Of a DNA stretch of 64,000 bases, positions 25,527 through 34,424 are shown piece by piece. How positions within the stretch are numbered: position 1 is the first letter of the stretch; every line of letters begins with the position of its first letter. The stretch lies in NCBI RefSeq assembly GCF_001427605.1, contig NZ_LMGZ01000012.1, forward strand, positions 125,071 to 189,070, read 5' to 3'. The stretch is from Devosia sp. Root635. Its GTDB lineage: Bacteria > Pseudomonadota > Alphaproteobacteria > Rhizobiales > Devosiaceae. The notes beneath the pieces were generated by a model. The model had not been told where the DNA came from, searched no databases, and saw only the letters and a list, made by a program, of their open reading frames with translations. Both the position numbers and the translations under genes were made by a program.

Positions 25527-27495
25527 TCCAGGTTTCTTCGGCATCGTGCTGGAAGAACTGCGTCCATTCGACGGGCGGCTGGGAGCCGCCCTGCGCATGG
25601 CGCTCTGCTGCATTCTGGTCGTGGCTTTCGCAATGAGCCAGCATGTGCCGGAAGCGGCTGTGTCCTGTTATCTCATTTTCTTTGCCAGCCGGGACAATGC
25701 CGCCAGCGGCATCCTGATTGCCATCGCGCTGATCATAGGTGTGTCCATTGGCGTCCTGCTCGGATTGGTATTCCTGCAACTGGCAGCCGATGAACCTGCG
25801 CTCCGCCTTGCCCTTATGGGGCTCTTCACCTTTGGCGGCATGTATTTTTCAGTCGCGACCAGGGCCGGACCGATCGCTGCCACAGTGGGGTTTGTCTTCG
25901 CCTTCGTGATGACGCTGAATGATTTCGTGCCCATCCCCGAGCTCTTGTCGCGTGGCATCAGCTGGATGTGGGTCGTGGTATTCGTTCCCATGGCGGTTCT
26001 CATCCTGGTCAATGCTTTGATAGGGCCCAATCCGGCCCGGCTGGTCCGCAATCGGCTGGCGCTGCGATTGCGCACCGCTGCTGCTCTTTTTCGAGGGGAG
26101 GCAGATGCTCGAGCAGAAGCGCAACACCTGCTTGGAGAGGACGCCAAGGCGCTCGCGGCCCCAGCAGGTCTTGCGGCTATCTTTGGCTATCACTCGAAGG
26201 ATGATGCCAAACGGCTGACCACACTAATGCCCATGGCGCAGGACCTGCTCGTGCAAGCGCTTGTGGCGCCACAGGACCAGCTGTTGTCACAGGCTCTTGG
26301 CGATTTGGCTGATCGTGTGGAATCCGGCAGACACGATGGACCTCGCCAGCGTGTTGCAGCACTTTCAAATATGACAAGGCCGATGGCGGAGCAGGCCGAG
26401 CGCATGGCGGACATATGGGCTGGACGAAAGCCCGTGCCGGAGCCCGAAAAGGCCGAACAGCCGCCCCGCGACACCTTTTCCAATCCCGCTTATGGCCAGT
26501 TCGCTCTCAAATCGCTGCTGGCCGTGCTGATTACATATACGATCTACACCGCTGGCGGCTGGTTCGAAATCCATACGGCAATGATCACCTGCTTCTATGT
26601 GGCGCTGGGCACGACCGGGGAGACGTTGCACAAGGCGGGCCTGCGCATTCTCGGCTGCCTGATCGGCGCGGCTATGGGAATTGGCAGCATTGCGTTTCTC
26701 ATGCCGCATATGACCGATATCGGCCAGTTGCTGGTTCTGGTGGGCATCGGCAGTTTCATCGCCGCCTGGGTGGCGCAAGGGTCGAGCTTCATTCAATATA
26801 TGGGCTGGCAGATGGCGCTGGCCTTCTTCCTGTGTGTGCTGCAAGGCTTCGGACCATCATTCGACATCGATGTCGCCACCAATCGCATCGTAGGCATTCT
26901 TATCGGCAATGTGGTGGTGACGATCGTCTTCCTCTGGCTTTGGCCAAACAGCGTGGCAGTGCTCACTGCGGGTCATCTGGCAAAAGCGGTTGAAGGGCTA
27001 GGCAATGCTATACGCTCCAGGGCAAACGGCCTTGCGCCCGTTGGGGCCGAACTGAAGGAAGCCCGCAGGCTTTCGCGCGTTTCCGCCTTCGAGCCGGGCC
27101 GGCTGCGGGCAACATCCCCGCTCTTGCCGCATGCCGAAGCGATCATGACCACCATTGGCGCGGTGGAACACAGCATTGCGCGGCTTCGCCTGTTGCAACA
27201 GAGGCCGCGTTATCTTTTCGGAGCGCCCATCTGTGTGAAAGCAGCAACGCTTGCCCAGCAAGCGTCGGCGGGCAGGTTTCTAGATGTAGCAGGCTGGTCT
27301 ATTCTGGCGCCTGACAAAGAGGCGAAAGCCATGCTTCTAGACGCTTTCACACAATCGAAGGAAACGCTGGTACGGCTTCAGACCGTCCTGGCGAAAAGTC
27401 CAAAACGAGCTGCCTGGCGGCGTGATCTTGAACAGACTGCGGACGCTCACCGCGAATTGATCGACGAATTTTCCCGGGCGCTGGAGACATTGTGA
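25507..27495 (+). CDS. MdtO-like FUSC-family inner-membrane transporter
   Basis: A 662-residue protein with the FUSC layout: two bundles of about five to six membrane helices (~25-175 and ~345-490), each followed by a soluble region. The N-terminal helices include LRMALCCILVVAFAM and GGMYFSVATRAGPIAATVGF, the second bundle FALKSLLAVLITYTIYTAGGW and GCLIGAAMGIGSIAF. Members (AaeB, MdtO, FusC) export aromatic acids and drugs with an HlyD partner. The gene starts inside the adaptor gene and ends 1 bp into the outer-membrane factor, fitting a coupled operon. Confidence 0.87.
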   Translation: MPATRTNPGFFGIVLEELRPFDGRLGAALRMALCCILVVAFAMSQHVPEAAVSCYLIFFASRDNAASGILIAIALIIGVSIGVLLGLVFLQLAADEPALRLALMGLFTFGGMYFSVATRAGPIAATVGFVFAFVMTLNDFVPIPELLSRGISWMWVVVFVPMAVLILVNALIGPNPARLVRNRLALRLRTAAALFRGEADARAEAQHLLGEDAKALAAPAGLAAIFGYHSKDDAKRLTTLMPMAQDLLVQALVAPQDQLLSQALGDLADRVESGRHDGPRQRVAALSNMTRPMAEQAERMADIWAGRKPVPEPEKAEQPPRDTFSNPAYGQFALKSLLAVLITYTIYTAGGWFEIHTAMITCFYVALGTTGETLHKAGLRILGCLIGAAMGIGSIAFLMPHMTDIGQLLVLVGIGSFIAAWVAQGSSFIQYMGWQMALAFFLCVLQGFGPSFDIDVATNRIVGILIGNVVVTIVFLWLWPNSVAVLTAGHLAKAVEGLGNAIRSRANGLAPVGAELKEARRLSRVSAFEPGRLRATSPLLPHAEAIMTTIGAVEHSIARLRLLQQRPRYLFGAPICVKAATLAQQASAGRFLDVAGWSILAPDKEAKAMLLDAFTQSKETLVRLQTVLAKSPKRAAWRRDLEQTADAHRELIDEFSRALETL

Positions 27496-29015
27496 TGGCC
27501 CAGAAGTGTATTTTCAGCGCCTTAGGTATGACGGTGCTGGCTCTGGCGCTGGCCGCATGTTCCACCTCTGCCATGAAGCTGGCTCCAGCGAACGCAAACA
27601 CGCCCTATCGCGGCGAGGCAGGTGGAGCCGCCGCAACGCCCGGCAATGCCGACTTCGGCGTGACGCCAGACCCAAGCATGCCGATCACCATCGCCGCGCC
27701 ACGGCTGGATGCCAACCGCACCTATGACCTGCCGGAACTTATCAACATCGCCCAGCTTTCCAATCCGGCCACGCAGGCCGCCTGGCAGAGGGCGCGGGAA
27801 GCGGCAGCGGCCGCAGGCATTGCCGAGGCCGCCTATCTTCCCATTATCAGCGCCGATGTGCTGGCCGGGTATGCTGTCACCTCAAACACGGTTCCCGGGA
27901 TCAACACAGCGCTCGTCTCGGTGCCTGATGGCACAATGACGGCCTCGGGGATGCAGGCCGTGCCAGCGGTAGCCGTCAAATGGCTGCTCTTTGATTTCGG
28001 CGCGCGAGATGCCGCGCTGGCGACGGCACAGCAATTGTCGTTTGCCGCCAATGTGGGCTTCAACGGCACCCATCAGAAGCTGATCTACGACGTCAGTAAC
28101 GCCTATTTTCAGTACAGCGCGGCACGGGCTCAGTCGCGCATCGATCGCGCGGCGCTCGACAACGCTCGCGTCGTTTTGGAGGCTGCCGAGGCTAGGCTGA
28201 CACAGGGTATCGCCACCACGATGGAGGTGGCGCAGGCCAAGCAGCAGGTAGCACAGGCCGAGTTCGACCTGACCGGGGCCACCGGCCGCGAGCGCAGCAA
28301 TTATTCCGTATTGCTCGGCACCATGGGCATTGCCCCCACAATCACCATCAAGGTGCAGGACATTGCTGGCAAACCCTTACCCCGTCAGGTTCCTGCCAAT
28401 CTGGACCAGATGATCGTTACTTCGCTGCAGCGACGCCCTGACGTCCAGGCCGCCTTTGCGCAAGTCAAAGCTGCCGAGCAGGGGATCGTGGCAGCGCGCG
28501 CCGAATTCCTGCCGAAAATTGCCTTGACCGGCACTGCCAACGGCACGTTCGGATCCTATTCGCTCAGCGATACACGCTTCGGCACAACCACGACGCTGGA
28601 TGTGAGCCAGCCCAATGCGGCTGTGCTCGTTGGCGTCACAATGCCGATTTTCGACGGCGGCATGCGCGATGCAAGGATGGAGGCTGCAACCGCTGTCGCC
28701 AACGCCTCCCAACAGGATTTTGCACGGCTGCAAAGCACCGCAGCTCAGGAAATCGTGGTGGCCTACGATGTGCTGCGCACCAGTCTCTCCGCGAACCAGG
28801 CTGCGTCGGAACTCGTCAACGCGGCGCGCACCAATTACGAAGCGGCACTCGACTATTACAAGAATGGCCTTGGCACGCTTTCCGATATCAGCGTGACCCA
28901 GAACGGGCTTCTCAAGGCGCAGTACGCCCAGGCTCAAGCGCGAAGCGATGCTTTCGTCGCCGCTGCGACCTTGGCCTTTGCCACGGGCACACTCACGAAC
29001 GCCCGAGGCCAGTAA
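27495..29015 (+). CDS. MdtP-like outer-membrane efflux lipoprotein (TolC/OprM type)
   Basis: A 506-residue outer-membrane factor. The signal peptide ends in a lipobox, LALALAACSTS (Cys ~21), so the protein is acylated like OprM and MdtP. Two repeated OEP domains carry long helices (LINIAQLSNPATQAAWQRA; MIVTSLQRRPDVQAAFAQV; GVTMPIFDGGMRDARMEAA), typical of RND/MFP-linked channels. ATG 27495 overlaps the pump TGA by one base. It completes a tripartite exporter next to an integrase, consistent with horizontal gain of the cassette. Confidence 0.9.
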   Translation: MAQKCIFSALGMTVLALALAACSTSAMKLAPANANTPYRGEAGGAAATPGNADFGVTPDPSMPITIAAPRLDANRTYDLPELINIAQLSNPATQAAWQRAREAAAAAGIAEAAYLPIISADVLAGYAVTSNTVPGINTALVSVPDGTMTASGMQAVPAVAVKWLLFDFGARDAALATAQQLSFAANVGFNGTHQKLIYDVSNAYFQYSAARAQSRIDRAALDNARVVLEAAEARLTQGIATTMEVAQAKQQVAQAEFDLTGATGRERSNYSVLLGTMGIAPTITIKVQDIAGKPLPRQVPANLDQMIVTSLQRRPDVQAAFAQVKAAEQGIVAARAEFLPKIALTGTANGTFGSYSLSDTRFGTTTTLDVSQPNAAVLVGVTMPIFDGGMRDARMEAATAVANASQQDFARLQSTAAQEIVVAYDVLRTSLSANQAASELVNAARTNYEAALDYYKNGLGTLSDISVTQNGLLKAQYAQAQARSDAFVAAATLAFATGTLTNARGQ

Positions 29016-29153
29016 TAATCAATGGACTGTCGGGGCCGCAAAAGCCAACGTGTGCTAGCAAGGTCCTATTTTCTCGATGTCTGCTTATGAGAGAACTTGC
29101 GCCGCCTCCATATGTCCTAGTTGGGGTCGAGAGCCGTCGCTTCGCCTCAAACA

Positions 29154-29179
29154 AAAAGCGGGCCTCCGGGCCCGCTTTT
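29154..29179. terminator. Bidirectional intrinsic terminator between efflux operon and infC
   Basis: AAAAGCGGGCC (29154-29164) and GGCCCGCTTTT (29169-29179) form a perfect 11-bp stem with a TCCG loop. Read leftward the stem is followed by a run of five T, a classical terminator for infC, 22 bp past its stop. Read rightward it ends with TTTT and could also stop efflux-operon transcripts. Confidence 0.85.
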
Positions 29180-29200
29180 CTCATTCCAGTCCGGCCACCC

Positions 29201-29737
29201 TTACTTGGGCGCCAGCACCATGACCATCTGGCGGCCTTCCGAGCGCGGCTGGCTTTCCACCTTGGCGACGGCGTCGAACTGGTCCTTCACCTTGACGAGC
29301 AGCATCATGCCCAGTTCCTGGTGCGCCATTTCGCGGCCACGGAAGCGCATGGTGACCTTGACGCGGTCGCCATCGTCGAGGAAGCGTTCCACCGCCTTCA
29401 TCTTGGTCTCGTAGTCATGCGTGTCGATATTCGGACGCAGCTGGACTTCCTTGACCTCGATCACCTTCTGCTTCTTGCGGGCCTCGGCGGCTTTCTTCTG
29501 CGCGGCATACTTGAAGCGCCCGAGGTCCAGCATCTTGGCGACCGGCGGGACGGCGTTGGGAGAGATCAGAACGAGGTCCAGCCCCTGTTCCTGGGCTTCC
29601 GCGAGGGCGGCGCGGGTATTGACGATCCCGCGATTCTCGCCTTCAGCATCGATGAGCTGAACATCGGCGCTGGTGATATCTTCATTGGAGAGCGGCCCAT
29701 CTTTCTGGGGCGCGACGGGTCTCATGGGACGACGAAT
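29201..29737 (-). CDS. infC: Translation initiation factor IF-3 (probable ATT start)
   Basis: A 178-residue IF-3, which binds the 30S subunit and checks start-codon pairing. The N-domain shows [15 protein letters not shown] and [23 protein letters not shown], the linker [20 protein letters not shown], and the C-domain [20 protein letters not shown] 29737 is preferred over ATG 29725: it gives [15 protein letters not shown], the N-terminus of relatives, and AAGGA lies 9 nt before it, while the ATG has no ribosome site. A rare ATT start is the known basis of infC autoregulation in E. coli. rpmI and rplT are not adjacent here. Confidence 0.93.
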   Translation of the reverse strand: MRRPMRPVAPQKDGPLSNEDITSADVQLIDAEGENRGIVNTRAALAEAQEQGLDLVLISPNAVPPVAKMLDLGRFKYAAQKKAAEARKKQKVIEVKEVQLRPNIDTHDYETKMKAVERFLDDGDRVKVTMRFRGREMAHQELGMMLLVKVKDQFDAVAKVESQPRSEGRQMVMVLAPK

Positions 29738-29783
29738 GGCAAAGGATCCTTGCGTTGTTAAGCCTTGTGGTGAAATCGCGCAT

Positions 29784-29812
29784 AAAATCGTGTTACGCGG
29801 ACCATAAGTCAA
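29784..29812 (-). promoter_or_regulatory. Possible infC promoter
   Basis: On the minus strand TTGACT (29812-29807) is followed after 17 bp by GATTTT, the start of GATTTTAT. The -35 is close to the sigma70 consensus but the -10 is poor. The position, about 50 nt upstream of the infC start, is suitable. Confidence 0.3.
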
Positions 29813-29919
29813 CTGGCAAAGCGCCAGAAAATCCGGCCTGTTGCGCCATTGAAACGCCGGAAACGCCGCGTCGATGCCCGCTTGGCTAACGCTTCGTATC
29901 CACCTTACCGGAAAGTGCC

Positions 29920-30696
29920 ATGACCATATCACCTCTCGAGAGCTTCCGCATCCCCGTGGGCAGCGGTGCCGCGGCGCGCGACATTGCCGTCGAGCGGCGC
30001 GGCGGCAAGGCCCCCGGCATTTTCTGGCTGGGCGGCTTTCGCTCGGACATGATGGGCGGCAAGGCCATGGCGCTCGACGCGCTGGGGGCCGAGCGGGGCC
30101 TCGCGGTCACCCGCTTCGATTATTCCGGCCATGGCATTTCGGGCGGCGACTTCAATGACGGCACCATCAGCCGCTGGCTGGAGGAAGCCGAGGCGGTGCT
30201 GGCCACCACCAGCGGGGCCCAGATCATCGTCGGCTCGTCGATGGGCGGCTGGCTGGCTCTGCTGCTGGCCCGCGCCCTGCTGGCCCGCGGCAGCCAGGCC
30301 CACGCCATCGTGCTCATCGCCCCGGCTCCCGACATGACCCATGACCTGATGCTGCCCGACTTCACCCCGGAAGAGCACGAATCGCTGCAGAATAACGGCT
30401 ATGTCGACCAGCCCAGCCAATATTCCGACACGCCCTACCGCATCACCCGCGCCCTGATCGAGGATGGCGCCAAGCACCTGCTGTTCGGCGGCGTCATCGA
30501 AACCGGCTGCCCTGTCACCATCCTGCAGGGCGGCGCCGACCCCGACGTGCCGCCGGCCCACGCCATCAGGCTGGTCACCCACATCCTGCACGACCCGGTA
30601 ACCCTGACCCTGATCCCCGATGGCGACCACCGCCTGAGCCGGGGCGAGGATCTGGCACGGCTCAAGGATGCGGTAATGCGGCTGGTGGAGTGGTAG
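29920..30696 (+). CDS. Alpha/beta hydrolase
   Basis: A 258-residue serine hydrolase. The nucleophile elbow is GSSMGGW, the acid is probably in GGADPDVPP and the catalytic His in PDGDHRLSR. The early [12 protein letters not shown] and [11 protein letters not shown] are typical of the ABHD10/short thioesterase-like group found divergent from infC in several alphaproteobacteria. No signal peptide is present, so it is cytosolic. The substrate is unknown, most likely an acyl ester or thioester. Confidence 0.87.
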   Translation: MTISPLESFRIPVGSGAAARDIAVERRGGKAPGIFWLGGFRSDMMGGKAMALDALGAERGLAVTRFDYSGHGISGGDFNDGTISRWLEEAEAVLATTSGAQIIVGSSMGGWLALLLARALLARGSQAHAIVLIAPAPDMTHDLMLPDFTPEEHESLQNNGYVDQPSQYSDTPYRITRALIEDGAKHLLFGGVIETGCPVTILQGGADPDVPPAHAIRLVTHILHDPVTLTLIPDGDHRLSRGEDLARLKDAVMRLVEW

Positions 30697-30720
30697 TTAG
30701 CGCCTCCACCACCGGCCCCA

Positions 30721-30818
30721 CCTCCCCCTTGCGGGGAGGGATCAAGGGTGGGGGTGGTTTAGCCCCGATATCCGGGCCAACCGACACCCCCTCCCAACCT
30801 CCCCCGTCAAGGGGGAGG
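30721..30818 (+). repeat. Repeat family A, full copy (98 bp)
   Basis: The layout is hairpin CCTCCCCCTTGCGGGGAGG, then ATCAAGGGTGGGGG, a central CCCGATATCCGGGC dyad, then CACCCCCTCCCAACC and a second hairpin CCTCCCCCGTCAAGGGGGAGG. The same layout recurs at 47516, 55881 and 60257 in the opposite orientation. Confidence 0.9.
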
Positions 30819-30857
30819 CCCATATGCGAGAACCCTCCCCTCAATGGGGCGAAGAAA

Positions 30858-31502
30858 TTACCCCCGCGCCATCAGCTTCGTCCGTTGCACCCCATCCGCA
30901 TCGAAGTTCTCCGGGCTCAACCAACGCTCATATTCCGCCCTTAGCGCCGGCCATTCCCCGTCGATGATCGAGAACCACGCCGTATCGCGGTTCTCGCCCT
31001 TGACGATGCGATCCTGCCGGAACAGCCCCTCATACTGGAAACCGAAGCGCCGAGCGGCGGCCTTGGAGCCCTCGTTGCGATCATTGCATTTCCATTCGAA
31101 ACGCCGGTAACCCAGGTCGTCGAAGGCGTGGCGCGCGAACAGGAACAGCGCTTCGGTAGCGATTCGTGTGCGCGCCAGTTCCGGGCCCCAATAAACCCCG
31201 CCGATCTCGATGGAGGCATGTTCGGGGAAAATGCGCATCCAGCCCTGCTGGCCCAGCGCGCGGCCCGTCGCCTTGTCGATCACCGCCACATAGCGATCCG
31301 GTCCGGCATTGGCCTCGTCGATGCGCCGTTCCACCTCGGCCACGCTTTGCGGGGCATGGCTGAACAGCCAGCGATAGCGCTCGGGCACCGAGGCGGCAAA
31401 GATGTCGGCGGCGTGCCGGCGCGCCAGCGGCTCGAGTTGCGCATAGCGCCCTTCGAGCACGATGCGCTCAGGCGCGGATTTGGCAGGCCGTGGTTCAGTC
31501 AT
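30858..31502 (-). CDS. GNAT-family N-acetyltransferase (RimJ/RimL-like)
   Basis: A 214-residue acetyltransferase resembling the RimJ/RimL-like group that modifies small molecules or protein N-termini. Acetyl-CoA-binding and core strands are recognisable in ASIEIGGVYWGPELARTRIATEA and LGYRRFEWKCNDRNEGSKAAA, followed by RRFGFQYEGLFRQDRIVKG. ATG 31502 (MTEPRPAKSAP) overlaps the stop of the upstream SDR gene by 8 bp, so it is the last gene of the queG-SDR-GNAT operon. The start is inferred from the family N-terminus; a longer open frame upstream is not coding. Confidence 0.85.
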   Translation of the reverse strand: MTEPRPAKSAPERIVLEGRYAQLEPLARRHAADIFAASVPERYRWLFSHAPQSVAEVERRIDEANAGPDRYVAVIDKATGRALGQQGWMRIFPEHASIEIGGVYWGPELARTRIATEALFLFARHAFDDLGYRRFEWKCNDRNEGSKAAARRFGFQYEGLFRQDRIVKGENRDTAWFSIIDGEWPALRAEYERWLSPENFDADGVQRTKLMARG

Positions 31503-32370
31503 GGCTTTCGATCTCGTGAATGGCGGCCAGCCCTTCCCGATAGGTGGGATAGAGCAGTTCGATCCCCAGAGCCCGCTTGATGGCGGCGTTGGAGACCCGC
31601 TTGTTGTCGGCATAGAAACTGCGCTGCATCGGCGTGAATTCGGCCTGCTCGTAGGGCACTTCCGGCGGCGGTTGCACCCCCATGAGGCCGGCGGCATGGC
31701 TCACCAGATCCTGCGGCGGCGCCGGTTCGTCATCGGCGAGGTTGAAGGTGCCCTCCAGCCGCGCCGCGGCCGCCAGGGCCGTCACCCTTCCGATATCCTC
31801 GACATGGATGCGATTGAACACCTGCCCCGGCTTGACCACCCGCCGCGCCGTGCCGTCACGGAGCTTGTCGAAGGTCGAGCGGCCCGGTCCATAGATGCCG
31901 GCCAGCCGCAATATGGCCAGCTTCACGCCGCGCGCCCGCGCATAATCGCGCCAGGCCTGCTCGGCCAGCACGCGGCGGTCGCTGCGCGCGTTGCGCGGCA
32001 CCAGCAGAGCCGACTCGTCGATCCAGGCGCCGCCGAAATCCCCATAGACGCCAACCGTGGAATAATAGCAGAGCCATTGCAGGTTCTGTGCCGCATCGAG
32101 ATCGGCGCGATGATGCAGCAGTGCCGGATCGCCATCGGCGCCGGGGGCAATGGAGAATACGACATGGCTGGCCTGGCGCAGGCTCGGGCCCAAAGTGGCG
32201 CCCGGCGCGGTGCCATCGAAAACTTGCGCATCGACCCCCTCATCGGCTAACCGATCCGCCTTGCTTTTTGTCGTAACGCTACCCGAAACGTTGACAGTAC
32301 GTGAACCAATTCGCAGCTGCGTCAACGCGGCCAGGGACGAAAAACCCAGCCCGAAAAAGAAGGCGTTCAT
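31495..32370 (-). CDS. NAD-dependent epimerase-like SDR (YeeZ type)
   Basis: A 291-residue atypical/extended SDR. The N-terminus NAFFFGLGFSSLAAL is a degenerate dinucleotide-binding loop as in YeeZ-like proteins; YYSTVGVYGDFGGAWIDE and LRLAGIYGPGRS are the conserved epimerase segments, with RIHVEDIGRV near the end. The catalytic Tyr-x3-Lys is not obvious, which is also seen in YeeZ. ATG 32370 shares one base with the queG stop. The substrate is not known. Confidence 0.83.
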   Translation of the reverse strand: MNAFFFGLGFSSLAALTQLRIGSRTVNVSGSVTTKSKADRLADEGVDAQVFDGTAPGATLGPSLRQASHVVFSIAPGADGDPALLHHRADLDAAQNLQWLCYYSTVGVYGDFGGAWIDESALLVPRNARSDRRVLAEQAWRDYARARGVKLAILRLAGIYGPGRSTFDKLRDGTARRVVKPGQVFNRIHVEDIGRVTALAAAARLEGTFNLADDEPAPPQDLVSHAAGLMGVQPPPEVPYEQAEFTPMQRSFYADNKRVSNAAIKRALGIELLYPTYREGLAAIHEIESHD

Positions 32371-33506
32371 CAGATATCCCCGCTCCACTCGGCTGCCACC
32401 GAGCTATCGCTTTCCCGCGCCAGATAGGCAAGGCTGAGTGCTTCGGCCCGCTCCGGTGCCAGCCGCCGCAGCGCCCAGATGGCCGCGCCGCGGATGACGG
32501 ATTCCTCGGCATCCAGCCGCGCCTCGACCAATGAAACAAGGCTTGCATCGTCCGAATTGCCGATGGCAATCAGCACGTTACGCAGGAACCGCGCCAGCCC
32601 GATCCGCTTGATGGGCGAGCCGGCAAACAGCGTGCGAAACCCGGCATCGTCAAGCTGAACGAGGTCCGCCAAAGCCGGCCGTTCCAGCTCCACCCGCGCC
32701 CGCAGCTTCGCCTCGCGGCTGACCGAGGCGAACTTGTTCCAGGGGCAGACCGCCAGGCAATCATCGCACCCATAGATGCGATTGCCCATCGGCGCCCGAA
32801 ACTCCAATGGAATCTGATCCTTATGCTCGACCGTCAGGTAAGCGAGGCATTTGCGCGCATCGAGCTGGAAGGGCGCCGGGAAGGCATTGGTGGGGCAGAT
32901 ATCGAGGCACCGCGTGCAGGAGCCGCAGCTTTCCTCATGCGGTCTATCCCCCGGCAGCTCGGCCGAGGTTAGAATAGCGCCCAGGAACAGCCAGGAGCCG
33001 AAGTCGCGGCTCACCAGCACGGTATGTTTGCCCTGCCAGCCGAGCCCCGCCGCCTCGGCCAGCGGTTTTTCCATCAGCGGCGCGGTATCGACGAACACTT
33101 TCACCTCGGCGCCCGAGCGGCGCGCGAGCAGCCCCGCAATGTCCTTGAGCTTGCCCTTGATGATCTCGTGATAATCCCGGTTGCGCGCATAGACCGAGAT
33201 GGTGCCGAGCGATCTCTCGCCGAGAATGGCCAGCGGATCGCTCTCCGGCCCATAATTGATCCCGAGCACAATCACCGACTTCGCCTCGGGCCACATGCCC
33301 CGCGGAGAGCCCCGGCGCGCAGCGGTTTCCGCCATCCAGTCCATATCGCCATGCCAGCCCGCCGCCAGCGCGGCATTGAGCTTGTCCGGCAGGTCCGGCC
33401 GCGCATCGGCCGGCGCAATGCCGAAGCTGTCAAAGCCCAGCGCAGCGGCGCGCTCGCGCAGTTCGGCGACGAGCTTTTCGGTATTGGAAATCCCAGATTT
33501 GGCCAC
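32370..33506 (-). CDS. queG: Epoxyqueuosine reductase
   Basis: A ~378-residue B12- and Fe-S-dependent enzyme that reduces epoxyqueuosine in tRNA to queuosine. Two ferredoxin-like clusters are clear: CGSCTRCLDICPTNAF and GCDDCLAVCPWNKFA. The B12-side segments VIVLGINYGPESD and ARNRDYHEIIKGKLKD are typical, as is WQGKHTVLVSRDFGSWLFLG. The C-terminal HEAT-like part contains RNVLIAIGNS. The start is uncertain: GTG 33506 (V-A-K-S-G-I-S-N-T-E-K-L) has GGGA upstream, while GTG 33533 lies inside a palindromic repeat. It precedes the SDR with a 1-bp overlap. Confidence 0.95.
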   Translation of the reverse strand: MAKSGISNTEKLVAELRERAAALGFDSFGIAPADARPDLPDKLNAALAAGWHGDMDWMAETAARRGSPRGMWPEAKSVIVLGINYGPESDPLAILGERSLGTISVYARNRDYHEIIKGKLKDIAGLLARRSGAEVKVFVDTAPLMEKPLAEAAGLGWQGKHTVLVSRDFGSWLFLGAILTSAELPGDRPHEESCGSCTRCLDICPTNAFPAPFQLDARKCLAYLTVEHKDQIPLEFRAPMGNRIYGCDDCLAVCPWNKFASVSREAKLRARVELERPALADLVQLDDAGFRTLFAGSPIKRIGLARFLRNVLIAIGNSDDASLVSLVEARLDAEESVIRGAAIWALRRLAPERAEALSLAYLARESDSSVAAEWSGDI

Positions 33507-33528
33507 GGGGCTGGTCCCACCACTGCGC

Positions 33529-33613
33529 GTCACCCTCGGGCTTGACCCGAGGGCACTGTACTTACCAGACGCGCAGCAAAGTGCAGAGCCCTCGGGTCAA
33601 GCCCGAGGGTGAC
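33529..33613. repeat. Perfect 26-bp inverted repeat upstream of queG
   Basis: GTCACCCTCGGGCTTGAC... (33529-33554) and its exact reverse complement (33588-33613) flank a 33-nt spacer. Each arm is itself a near-palindrome (CCCTCGGG-CTTGA-CCCGAGGG). It lies between the GST stop and queG and overlaps the alternative queG start, so it probably inserted close to that gene. Confidence 0.9.
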
Positions 33614-33644
33614 GGCTGATGGATGAGACAACATCAGGTGCCAC

Positions 33645-34322
33645 TCAAAAGTCGAGGTCTGCATAGCCCTTTTGCGGGGGCATGGCCACCACACGGTCGT
33701 TGAGCAGCGTCCGAAACGCCGGTCGCGACTTGATGCGGGAATACCAGTCGCGGGTTTCGCCGGCCTTGCCCCAGTCGATATCGCCGAGATAGTCGAGGGT
33801 CGACAGGTGCGCCGCCAGCGCGAAATCGGCGAGGGTCAGCGTATCGCCGGCCAGCCAGGAGCGGTTGGCGAAGAGCCAGTTGAAATAGAGCATATGCTCG
33901 TTGAGATTGGCCTTGGCCACCCGCAGCACGGCGGGGTCCGGCGTCGCGCCCTTGTGGTCGCGCTTGACGATCTTTTCTTCCAGCACATAGCGGGTGACTT
34001 CGTCGCTGAGCTTGACGATGACCCATTCGATCATCCGCCACATCTCGGCGCGCGGCCCCGGTTCGGCCGGAATCAGGCCCTCGACCGAGGTCGGGGTATA
34101 GAGGTCTTCCACCGTGTGGATGGTCGCCAGCACGCCGACAATGGGTTGGTCGCCATCGCCGATCAGGATGGGCAGGGTGGCGGCGGGGTTGATCTCCAGC
34201 AGTTCCGGCTCGCGCAGCCAGGGCTTGATCTCCTCCATGTCCAGCGGCACGCCATATTCGGCGCACATCAGGCGGATGAGCCGCGAGGACGGATCGAGAG
34301 GGTGATGGATGAGGCTCGGCAT
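33645..34322 (-). CDS. Glutathione S-transferase family protein
   Basis: A 225-residue GST. The thioredoxin-like domain opens with LIHHPLDPSSRLIRLMCAEYG and includes EINPAATLPILIGDGDQPIVG (cis-Pro and glutathione gamma-Glu-binding region). The helical domain contains WLAGDTLTLADFALAAHLS, the conserved N-capping motif of GST alpha-6. Start ATG 34322 gives the standard N-terminus; an in-frame ATG at 34364 would add 14 residues without similarity. Found between queG and uppP in many Hyphomicrobiales. Substrate unknown. Confidence 0.9.
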   Translation of the reverse strand: MPSLIHHPLDPSSRLIRLMCAEYGVPLDMEEIKPWLREPELLEINPAATLPILIGDGDQPIVGVLATIHTVEDLYTPTSVEGLIPAEPGPRAEMWRMIEWVIVKLSDEVTRYVLEEKIVKRDHKGATPDPAVLRVAKANLNEHMLYFNWLFANRSWLAGDTLTLADFALAAHLSTLDYLGDIDWGKAGETRDWYSRIKSRPAFRTLLNDRVVAMPPQKGYADLDF

Positions 34323-34424
34323 CTGGACGCTCGTCTCTTTTTGAGGCCGCTGCTTGGCTGACATCGCGAACAGCGCTAGAGCTTGCCAGCTTTGCAGGCC
34401 CGCTGGACTGAATTAGGGGATCAA

